NCBI GenBank assembly: GCA_903927685.1
Contig: CAIYOB010000041.1
Location: 1-9,193 of the forward strand
Reading direction: 5' to 3'
Length of the DNA stretch: 9,193 nt
From: an uncultured Planctomycetaceae bacterium
Lineage (GTDB): Bacteria > Planctomycetota > Planctomycetia > Pirellulales > Pirellulaceae
Positions within the stretch are counted from its first letter, which is position 1. Each line of letters begins with the position of its first letter. Shown here in pieces: positions 1 to 5,537 of the stretch. The translations under genes were made by a program, and so were the position numbers. The notes under the pieces are model-generated. The model had not been told where the DNA came from and ran no database searches. It saw nothing but the letters and a program-made list of their open reading frames with translations.

Positions 1-47
1 GGGGGCTCGCTGCACTCGGCCCCAGGCACCCCAACACTTGGCCTGGG
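1..47 (-). repeat. Copy C of a GC-rich intergenic hairpin repeat, cut by the window edge
   Basis: Read on the minus strand, positions 32 to 1 match positions 5112-5143 at 31 of 32 bases, and also resemble 6565-6599. The copy lies 26 bases beyond the stop codon of the minus-strand FHA/pseudokinase gene and points the same way as that gene. Only the left half of the element is inside the window. Inside it, GGGGGC at 1-6 can pair with GGCCCC around 18-23 after a short loop, so a transcript could form a stem past the stop codon. There is no visible U-tract. Function is unknown; a 3'-end or termination role is inference. Confidence 0.75.
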
Positions 48-58
48 CTCGGCGTTCA

Positions 59-1459
59 TCACGTGCGGGACGGCCCCGAGCAGCCGGTGTGCTCCAACGC
101 GTCGATGACTTGCGGCATTGAGGCCCAACGCTCCTCGGGGGCCCACGCAATCATCCGCTGATAAACCTGTTCCAGCGACTCCGGCACGTCGGGCCGCACG
201 GCGCGCAGCGGCGGGGCCGCCGTGGGGGCCTGTTCGGCCCCGGCTTCGCTCCGCCAGTCCGCGGGCAGGATCGCCTGCGAGGCGAGCAGTGCGTACAGGG
301 TGCAGCCCAAGCCGTACACATCCGTGCGTTCGTCGACTTGGCGGCTGTCGGCGAATTGCTCGGGGGCCATGAACCCGGGCGTGCCCAGGATGCGGCCCGG
401 GCCCTCGTAAGGGGCGACGAAACTCAGGCCCGGCCGCCAGAGCCGGCTCCAGCCGATGACCTTGACCACGCCCGAGCGGCCGACCAGCAGATGCGCCGGC
501 TGGACATCGCGGTGGACGATCTCGCGCTGGTGGGCGTAGCCCAAAGCGCGGGCCGCCTGGATCACGTAGTCGACCGCCGTCGCCACCTCCAGCCGCTGGC
601 GAAGAACCTGCTTCGCCAAGGTGCCGCCGTCGATGTACTCCATGACCAGATAGTGCACCGAGGCGATTCGTCCGGCGTCGTAGATCCGCACCAGGTTGGG
701 GTGGTCAAAGCCGGCGGTCAGGACGGCTTTGCGATAGAACCGGGCCTTGGCTTCGTCCGTACAGGTGGCCGTGGCGAGAATCTGGATGGCCGCCCAGCGG
801 TCCAGATACCCGTGCCGAGCCTTCAGCATCTGGCCCGTCGCGCCCCGGTGCACCTGGTCGGTCAGTTCGTACTCACCCAGGGCCCGGCCGTCCGGTTCGT
901 CGGGATCACAGGCGACGGCGGGCGGTGCGCCGGCCTCGGATTCCCGGCGCGTCTCTTCGTCGTCCCATTCGGCCAGGATCCGTTGCAGACGTGCCCGCTC
1001 GTAGCCGGGGGGGAAATCGCCCCACGAGGGCTTGGCTTTTTCGGGAGGTGGCGCGGGCCGTTCGGGAGCTGCGGCTTGCTCCGTCGACACGGCGTCCAGG
1101 CGAAAAACTGTCTGGCCGATCCGGAAATCCTCGCCGGGGTTGAGCGTGAACTCTTCCGCCGGCCGGCCTTGGAAGTAAATCGCGTTGCGGGCCGAAACCA
1201 GGCGGCGAACTCGCAGCTCTCCCCCCTCCAGGATTAAGTCGGCATGTTCGCGCGAGATCCGCATGTCCCAAGGAACCGCCCAACCGCTCTTGGGGGATCG
1301 CCCCAGCCGGATGACTTGGCGAGACGGCAGCCGTCGGCGCCAAGTCTGTTTGATTCCGGGGCCAATCGCCTGAAACTCGTACACGTTGCATCCTCGGTAG
1401 CCGGGTACCTGCTCCGCCGACGGAAAAATCCGGCCTGGCGCGTCGTCAAAGCTTGGCAA
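59..1459 (-). CDS. FHA-domain protein with a degenerate Ser/Thr kinase domain (predicted pseudokinase)
   Basis: This 466-residue cytoplasmic protein has no membrane segment. Residues about 48-122 form an FHA phosphothreonine-binding domain, with G53-R54, S69/H72 and N92 at the usual conserved sites. An acidic, Pro-rich linker (123-195) leads to a Hanks-type kinase fold (196-456). Catalytic positions are altered: the glycine-rich loop is VHRGATG (203-209), the beta-3 Lys is Gln226, the helix-C Glu is Lys244, HRDxKxxN reads HRDVQPAH (316-323, Asp318 kept, Lys to Gln, Asn to His), and DFG reads GWS (336-338). The hinge (MEY 273-275), APE (365-367) and helix-F Asp380 are intact, so the fold is probably kept while phosphotransfer is probably lost. 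The start is a TTG at 1459 with no clear ribosome site; a GTG at 1384 is the alternative and would remove 25 residues ahead of the FHA core. It is transcribed away from the 1620-4133 gene, which also has a damaged kinase region. Confidence 0.88.
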   Translation of the reverse strand: MPSFDDAPGRIFPSAEQVPGYRGCNVYEFQAIGPGIKQTWRRRLPSRQVIRLGRSPKSGWAVPWDMRISREHADLILEGGELRVRRLVSARNAIYFQGRPAEEFTLNPGEDFRIGQTVFRLDAVSTEQAAAPERPAPPPEKAKPSWGDFPPGYERARLQRILAEWDDEETRRESEAGAPPAVACDPDEPDGRALGEYELTDQVHRGATGQMLKARHGYLDRWAAIQILATATCTDEAKARFYRKAVLTAGFDHPNLVRIYDAGRIASVHYLVMEYIDGGTLAKQVLRQRLEVATAVDYVIQAARALGYAHQREIVHRDVQPAHLLVGRSGVVKVIGWSRLWRPGLSFVAPYEGPGRILGTPGFMAPEQFADSRQVDERTDVYGLGCTLYALLASQAILPADWRSEAGAEQAPTAAPPLRAVRPDVPESLEQVYQRMIAWAPEERWASMPQVIDALEHTGCSGPSRT

Positions 1460-1469
1460 CGCACTGGCT

Positions 1470-1475
1470 ATTGTA
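1470..1475 (-). promoter_or_regulatory. Possible -10 element for the FHA/pseudokinase gene
   Basis: The minus strand reads TACAAT here, five of six matches to TATAAT, only ten bases ahead of the TTG start codon. No good -35 hexamer was found at 16-18 base spacing. If the element is used, the mRNA would be leaderless or nearly so, which would fit the missing ribosome binding site. Weak evidence. Confidence 0.25.
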
Positions 1476-1519
1476 ACTTATCGGCCGGGCAAATCCTATG
1501 GAAGCAGCAGACAACCTGC

Positions 1520-1548
1520 TTGCCACGGATTCCGCGGAGTGAGAAAAT
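1520..1548 (+). promoter_or_regulatory. Candidate promoter for the 1620-4133 gene
   Basis: TTGCCA (1520-1525, five of six matches to the -35 consensus) is followed after 17 bases by GAAAAT (1543-1548, four of six to the -10 consensus). This predicts a transcript start near 1555 and a leader of about 65 bases. It lies in the 160-base divergent gap shared with the FHA/pseudokinase gene. Assigned by eye only. Confidence 0.35.
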
Positions 1549-1619
1549 CGGGAGATTCGGGTTGAGGGTGACCCCTGCGTTGCGGATTGGGTTGCGGCTG
1601 GGCCGCGGTAGGTACTTCC

Positions 1620-4133
1620 ATGCCTGTGATGAGCGTTGCCGAGTTCTTTCAAGTCCTGGAAAAGAGTGCTCTTCTGCCGGCGGACCAGTGTCAACTGGCG
1701 CGTCAGCAGTTCGCCGCGGAAAGCGACCCCAAGAACGTTGCGCGGCGGCTGTTGGCCGAGGGCCGGATCACCAAGTGGCAAGCGAAGCAGTTGCTGCATG
1801 GGCGTGCGGCCCTGACGATCGGCCCCTACCGGCTGCTGGACCAAGTGGCGGGGGATGACGTCACGCGGGTGTTCCTGGCCCAGCACAGTCAGTCGGGGCA
1901 GCAGATCGAGTTGAGGTCGCTGTCGCGAAGCCAGACGGCGGATCGTCCGACCGCGATCCAGGAGTTCATCGAGGCGGCGGAGAAGCTGGCGGCTGCCGAG
2001 AGCCGCAAGTTGCTCGACGTCCATCGTCCGCAGAGCCAGGAGGACGCGTGCTATGTCACGTTGGAGGCACCGGTCGGCGGCGTGGTGGCGGCCGCCGCAT
2101 CGGCGTCGTCCGATTCGACCTTCGAGGTCGAGCGGGCCAAGGCGGAGCAGACGCCGGCGGCGGGATCGGTACGCCCGGGCGAGAGCAAGTCCGGCGAGAG
2201 CAAGTCCGGCGAACTGCCCGCGGTCCAGGTAACGCCCAAAGCTGCGGTCGGCGAGGTGCGTCCGCCCAAGCTGAAACCGAAGGCGAAGCCGGCCGGTGCC
2301 GCATCGGCCGCGGCCGGGGCGGCGGCATCGCAGAGCAAGCCCGCGCCCGTGGCATCGTCCAAGCCCGGGATCGAGATCAAACTGCCCGGGCAGGACGGAC
2401 CAGCCGGCGCGGGAGGGGCGTCTCCGGGATTCAAGATCGCCACGGGCAAGCGGCGGAAGAAGCCCGGTGCCGCGGCGGCGGGGGCTGGAGCGAGTGGCGG
2501 CAAAACCGCGGACGCGGCTGGCGAGGAACAGGGGGCAGCCAAGGTGTCCCGCCGCGGCCTGTCGCCCGCCTTGATCCTGGGGGGCGCCGTGGGGGGCGGC
2601 GGGCTGCTGACGGCGATCGTCGTCGTGGCTTGGCTGTTGCTGTCCGGCGGCGACGATTCGCAAGTCGCCGACGCGGGGCGTGGACCGGCAGCCGCCAAAG
2701 CCGCGAAGGAGCCGGCCGGCGGCGGCAAAGAGGCCGCGAAACCGGCGGCGGTTGAGCCGGAGGCCAGGTCGGGCAGCGAGCCCGGGGATCCCGTCGTCGA
2801 CCCCGTGGTGGTTGTCGAGGCGGCCCCGGCGGAGGCTTCCGGAGCCAAGCCCGAGACTCCGCCCGTCGGCGCCGGACCGGCGCCCAACGCAGCGAAAGCA
2901 CCGCAGACGGCGAAGTCGCCGCCAGCGTTGGCGACCGAGGCTCCCCCGACTGCGGCGCCGCCCGAGGCGAAGTCGGCCGACGCGGCCGAACCGGCCAAGT
3001 CGGAGCCAAGCGCAGCCGTCGCTCCGGTAGCCCAGACCGAGGCGTCGCCGGAGCCGGCGGCTCAGATGCCGGAAGCAAGCCCGGCCCCGGGCCCCGAGAC
3101 CGGGAAACCGCAGGCGGGCAAACCGGCCGCCCCACCGCCGGGCAAGAAACCATTTGCCGATCTCGCGGACTTTGCCGCCCTGCCCGACGTGACTGCCGCT
3201 GATGGCGCGCAGCCGAAGACCTTGGGCCGCGTGTACATCCCTGCCGGCGAACTGTGTTTCATCAAGCTCCGCGGCGGTGAAAAGGCACTCCGTGGCACCC
3301 AGCAGTTTGCGATGAAAAACGCGCAAGGCGGGGTGGCTGAACGCGAGTGGGAGATCTCCCTGCGCGAAGGCCCGGCGGGCAGTGAAACGGCGCTCGCGTC
3401 GCTGGCGGTCGACGACCAGTTTCAGCTGGTCTTCCGCTGGAGCCCCGAGGCCAAGAGCCAGGAGTTGGCGCCGTACTTGTGCAACTGCGTTTTCAGCCTG
3501 TCGTGCGCGGGCGAATCCAAGGCGGTGATTCTGCGACAACCGGTCCAGGTCGAGGCCCTGGCCGTGGATTTCGACAAGCCGACCAGCAAGGACGACTGGA
3601 AGATCGATCTGTGCCCCAATCCGGAAGGAGTCAAGTTCGAGATCACCGGTGTTCAAGGCGCGAAGTCTGCGTTTGATCCGGCAGGGCCTCAGGCAGCGGA
3701 GAAGGCATCGGTTTGGGTTCGCATCGAAGATGGCGGCGGACTGTTGTCCCTCAAGCTCGACGCGTCCCTGAAACGCGACTTTCAGTTGCTCGCCACGCCG
3801 CACATCAAGGCTCCGGAGGCAGCCAAGCCCGACAAGTTCGTCCGCCGGGTGTTTCAGGATGGCTTGAAGAAAGCGTCCCTGGTGAGCGAACAATACAACC
3901 AGCGAGTCAAAATGACTCAGGAGTACGCTAAGACCAAGGCTCCGGATGCGAAGCAGGCCGAACAGCGGCTGCCGGTCTGGGAACTGGAAGCCAGGAACCA
4001 GGAGGCCCTCGTTCAGAACATGAAGCAGATCGAAACGCTGCTCAAGTCGCTGGAGGGAGGGATGAAGATCCAGTTTCGCGTCTTTTTCGATGCCGACACG
4101 ACTGAGGTCGACCTGCTGAAAGTGGGAAATTGA
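1620..4133 (+). CDS. Single-pass membrane protein with truncated kinase N-lobe and unknown C-terminal domain
   Basis: The product has 837 residues from ATG 1620, preceded by an AGG seven bases upstream; ATG 1629 is a possible alternative. Residues 1-65 resemble the helical module before many planctomycete Ser/Thr kinases (FFQVLEKSALL, then LAEGRITKWQAKQLL). Residues about 66-154 align with a kinase N-lobe, from IGPYRLLDQV to EAPVGG at the hinge. The glycine loop is gone, the VAIK-like strand reads IELRSL, and no C-lobe follows. Next come an Ala/Pro/Lys-rich linker with a basic stretch, a membrane helix (about 314-341) preceded by KVSRRG, and an Ala/Pro/Glu-rich linker to about 508. By the positive-inside rule the kinase-like part is cytoplasmic and the C-terminus outside. 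Residues 509-837 look folded, with mixed beta strands and a probable coiled coil near 740-815. I do not recognise this domain. No catalytic function should be assumed from the kinase similarity. Confidence 0.85.
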   Translation: MPVMSVAEFFQVLEKSALLPADQCQLARQQFAAESDPKNVARRLLAEGRITKWQAKQLLHGRAALTIGPYRLLDQVAGDDVTRVFLAQHSQSGQQIELRSLSRSQTADRPTAIQEFIEAAEKLAAAESRKLLDVHRPQSQEDACYVTLEAPVGGVVAAAASASSDSTFEVERAKAEQTPAAGSVRPGESKSGESKSGELPAVQVTPKAAVGEVRPPKLKPKAKPAGAASAAAGAAASQSKPAPVASSKPGIEIKLPGQDGPAGAGGASPGFKIATGKRRKKPGAAAAGAGASGGKTADAAGEEQGAAKVSRRGLSPALILGGAVGGGGLLTAIVVVAWLLLSGGDDSQVADAGRGPAAAKAAKEPAGGGKEAAKPAAVEPEARSGSEPGDPVVDPVVVVEAAPAEASGAKPETPPVGAGPAPNAAKAPQTAKSPPALATEAPPTAAPPEAKSADAAEPAKSEPSAAVAPVAQTEASPEPAAQMPEASPAPGPETGKPQAGKPAAPPPGKKPFADLADFAALPDVTAADGAQPKTLGRVYIPAGELCFIKLRGGEKALRGTQQFAMKNAQGGVAEREWEISLREGPAGSETALASLAVDDQFQLVFRWSPEAKSQELAPYLCNCVFSLSCAGESKAVILRQPVQVEALAVDFDKPTSKDDWKIDLCPNPEGVKFEITGVQGAKSAFDPAGPQAAEKASVWVRIEDGGGLLSLKLDASLKRDFQLLATPHIKAPEAAKPDKFVRRVFQDGLKKASLVSEQYNQRVKMTQEYAKTKAPDAKQAEQRLPVWELEARNQEALVQNMKQIETLLKSLEGGMKIQFRVFFDADTTEVDLLKVGN
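2178..2212 (+). repeat. 15-base tandem repeat inside the linker of the membrane protein gene
   Basis: GGCGAGAGCAAGTCC occurs at 2178-2192 and exactly again at 2193-2207, and a third unit begins at 2208 with GGCGA. In frame it encodes GESKS twice and then GE. It keeps the reading frame and lies in the low-complexity cytoplasmic linker, consistent with slippage expansion of a tolerant region. Confidence 0.85.
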
Positions 4134-4157
4134 ACCCACTTCCGTCCGCGCGACCAT

Positions 4158-4185
4158 TTGACAGGCCGTTCGGCTTCAATAGAAT
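4158..4185 (+). promoter_or_regulatory. Strong sigma-70-type promoter for the first tatA-like gene
   Basis: TTGACA (4158-4163) matches the -35 consensus exactly. It is followed after 16 bases by TAGAAT (4180-4185), five of six matches to TATAAT. The predicted start is near 4192, giving a leader of about 130 bases before ATG 4322. It sits 24 bases past the stop of the upstream gene, so the tat genes probably form a separate transcription unit. Confidence 0.6.
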
Positions 4186-4198
4186 ACTACCAGTTGCA

Positions 4199-4216
4199 GC
4201 GCCCTGTGCGGGGCGC
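4199..4216 (+). promoter_or_regulatory. GC-rich hairpin at the 5' end of the tatA-like leader
   Basis: GCGCCC (4199-4204) and GGGCGC (4211-4216) form a perfect six-pair GC stem with a six-base loop, a few bases after the predicted transcript start, followed by GAAAA. It could stabilise the mRNA 5' end or be part of a regulatory leader. No known riboswitch pattern is recognised in the roughly 105 bases between it and the start codon. Confidence 0.35.
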
Positions 4217-4321
4217 GAAAATGCACAAGTCGGTTCCGGCAATGCCCCTCCGGGCGATTGACCCGCTTTCGCCGCTTGTCAGCGACATGGTTTGGTTCCT
4301 ACCTAGTGCGAGAGCGATGCT

Positions 4322-4543
4322 ATGACAACAGTACTTTTTGCTTGGATGCCCGGCATTTGGGAGTTGATGATCTGCTTGGCTATCATGCTGATTCTCTTCG
4401 GCAATCGGCTGCCAAGTGTGATGCGGAGTCTGGGGGCTAGTGCCCGCGAGTTCAAGAAAGGCGCGGAGGGCATTGGCGAAGACATCGAGGAGGCAAGCAA
4501 AGCCAACCCGAAGGACTCCGGCTCCAAGTCGCAGGACGAGTAA
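4322..4543 (+). CDS. tatA: TatA/B-family twin-arginine translocase subunit (first copy)
   Basis: This 73-residue protein fits the TatA/E class of Sec-independent export subunits, which oligomerise around TatBC to let folded proteins cross the inner membrane. A short N-terminus leads into one membrane helix (about 11-27, WELMICLAIMLILFG). The diagnostic FG hinge follows (F26-G27, then N28-R29-L30-P31), then an amphipathic helix (about 32-48, with REFKKG at 42-47) and an acidic/Ser-Lys tail. The family usually has Lys or Arg where this copy has Asn28. ATG 4322 has only a weak purine-rich stretch upstream; a start at internal ATG 4346 would still keep the helix. Its own promoter is predicted at 4158-4185, and a second family member follows 144 bases downstream. 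TatA versus TatB cannot be settled from one sequence; the FG-hinge pattern and short length favour TatA. Confidence 0.85.
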   Translation: MTTVLFAWMPGIWELMICLAIMLILFGNRLPSVMRSLGASAREFKKGAEGIGEDIEEASKANPKDSGSKSQDE

Positions 4544-4615
4544 GGGGTACTTTTCACAAGCGGTAGAGCCAGGCACGGACGCGGGTCGCGGTTTGCGGCG
4601 GGCGCGTGGTGTTTG

Positions 4616-4643
4616 TTGACGCGCGGCCGCGGTCGCCCCAAAT
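4616..4643 (+). promoter_or_regulatory. Weak candidate promoter ahead of the second tat gene
   Basis: TTGACG (4616-4621) matches five of six -35 positions. The best -10 at 16-base spacing is CCAAAT (4638-4643), with only three matches. It could supplement read-through from the promoter at 4158. Low support. Confidence 0.2.
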
Positions 4644-4687
4644 CTGCTCGTGCTCTTCTGCAGCCTTCTACCGACGGGGGGAAGTTT

Positions 4688-5047
4688 ATGTTTGGCCTGG
4701 GGATGCCTGAACTGATCATTGTCGGCATCATTGCGGTGCTGCTGTTCGGCAAGCGTTTGCCGGAGGTCGCCAAGTCGATGGGCAAGAGCTACACCGAGTT
4801 CCGGCGCGGCTTGGCCGATATCCAATCGCAGATCAACCTCTCGGACGTCTATACGCCGAGTCACACTTCGTCCAGCTACACGACGACGAAGACATCCTAC
4901 GAATACGACGATTACGAAGCGGCTTCGGCCCCGAAGTTCGAGCCGCCGCCGGCCGAACCGCAGGCGGAAGACGCCGGGGTGGCGGCGACTTCGGCGCCAG
5001 CCCCTGCAGCGACGCCGGATGCGGAATCGCGTCCGCTGGACGGGTGA
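4688..5047 (+). CDS. tatA: TatA/B-family twin-arginine translocase subunit with long low-complexity tail (second copy)
   Basis: The product has 119 residues from ATG 4688, chosen over an upstream in-frame start because a G-rich ribosome-binding stretch (GGGGGGAAG) directly precedes it and the protein then begins with the family-typical MFGLGMPEL. It has a membrane helix (about 7-21, with Glu8), the FG-KRLP hinge (20-25) and an amphipathic helix (26-45, with TEFRRG at 36-41). An unusual tail follows: residues 55-78 are rich in Tyr, Thr and Ser (HTSSSYTTTKTS, then YEYDDYEA), and the last 35-40 are Ala/Pro/Glu-rich. It would work in twin-arginine export with TatC, which is not in this window. 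It shares the FGxRLP hinge with its neighbour. The longer tail could point to a TatB role, but the hinge looks like TatA. Confidence 0.85.
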   Translation: MFGLGMPELIIVGIIAVLLFGKRLPEVAKSMGKSYTEFRRGLADIQSQINLSDVYTPSHTSSSYTTTKTSYEYDDYEAASAPKFEPPPAEPQAEDAGVAATSAPAPAATPDAESRPLDG

Positions 5048-5111
5048 GTGTGGATCCTGCCTCGCCGGGCTGCCCAGGCTCGAGCCCCGGGGCGGCCTGG
5101 GGTCGAGTACA

Positions 5112-5161
5112 GGGGTGCCTGGGGGCGAGTGCAGCGAGCCCCCAGAGCCAAGACCTGGGGC
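5112..5161 (+). repeat. Copy A, left half, of the GC-rich hairpin repeat
   Basis: Bases 5112-5143 match copy C (minus strand, 32 to 1) at 31 of 32 positions, and resemble 6565-6599. CTGGGGGC (5119-5126) and GCCCCCAG (5138-5145) form a perfect eight-pair stem with an 11-base loop. It begins 64 bases after the stop codon of the second tat gene, in the same orientation. No U-tract follows. Confidence 0.8.
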
Positions 5162-5257
5162 GACCGGAAAGAGATAGCTTGCCCGCTGTTGAGAGATGGT
5201 CTCGGCTTCGTCATGCTGGAAAAGAGCAATCTGGGTAAGCTGTTTCCCGCCGGGCGC

Positions 5258-5308
5258 CTGGGCGCTTGCCACTCGTTCCTCGTGGCACGACCCCAGCCAC
5301 CCGGCCCC
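5258..5308 (+). repeat. Copy A, right half, of the GC-rich hairpin repeat
   Basis: These 51 bases align without gaps to 6610-6660, at about 42 of 51 identities counted by eye. In the other copy the equivalent sequence follows the left half directly. Here it is separated by about 95 unmatched bases (5162-5257), so the copy is either split by an insertion or made of two diverged partial copies. Confidence 0.7.
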
Positions 5309-5362
5309 AATTCTTGCCAGGGAGGATGCGCTGCTCACTTTTCCTTGGGTGGGGCCCGGCGT

Positions 5363-5368
5363 TATACT
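5363..5368 (+). promoter_or_regulatory. Possible -10 element for the LRR gene
   Basis: TATACT matches five of six -10 positions, in a locally less GC-rich spot, about 170 bases ahead of ATG 5538. The sequence at -35 distance (TTTCCT, 5340-5345) is poor, so this may use an activator or another sigma factor, or be chance. Confidence 0.25.
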
Positions 5369-5537
5369 GTCGGGTGCCGTGCCCGGATTTCGTGGTGAAA
5401 CCGGGGTTCTGACAACGTCTTGAGGATTGGCAGTGAACGCGACCTTTCTTCCCGCGCCCGCGGTTCGCTGCCTGACCCGCCTTCCTCGGACGCGGCTGGT
5501 GACCTGCCCTTCCAGACCCTGCTGAGCGAGTTCGATT

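Larger units (their letters stand above)
5048..5537. other. 490-base intergenic region between the second tat gene and the LRR gene
   Basis: No credible gene is seen here. The region holds an inverted repeat (5073-5101) around a perfect ten-base palindrome GCCCCGGGGC (5084-5093), the two halves of a repeat shared with 6565-6660, an unmatched segment of about 95 bases between those halves, and a lone good -10 element at 5363. Open frames on both strands across it look like GC-bias artefacts, with Arg/Pro-rich or repetitive translations. Confidence 0.6.

Noticed and set aside
2178..2212. Short tandem repeat considered as a CRISPR or iteron signal
   Set aside because: Only two full 15-base units without spacers, in frame inside a low-complexity linker; simple coding slippage explains it.
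1446..4157. A 903-codon open frame on the minus strand covering nearly all of the 1620-4133 gene
   Set aside because: The translation is Arg/Leu/Gly-rich with no domain sense and mirrors the codon bias of the plus-strand gene. The plus-strand frame has a recognisable kinase N-terminus, a membrane helix and a ribosome site.
5048..5537. Search for a small gene or RNA gene in the long gap
   Set aside because: Frames are Arg/Pro-rich or cross the repeats, no ribosome site pairs with a plausible start, and no tRNA-like cloverleaf was seen.
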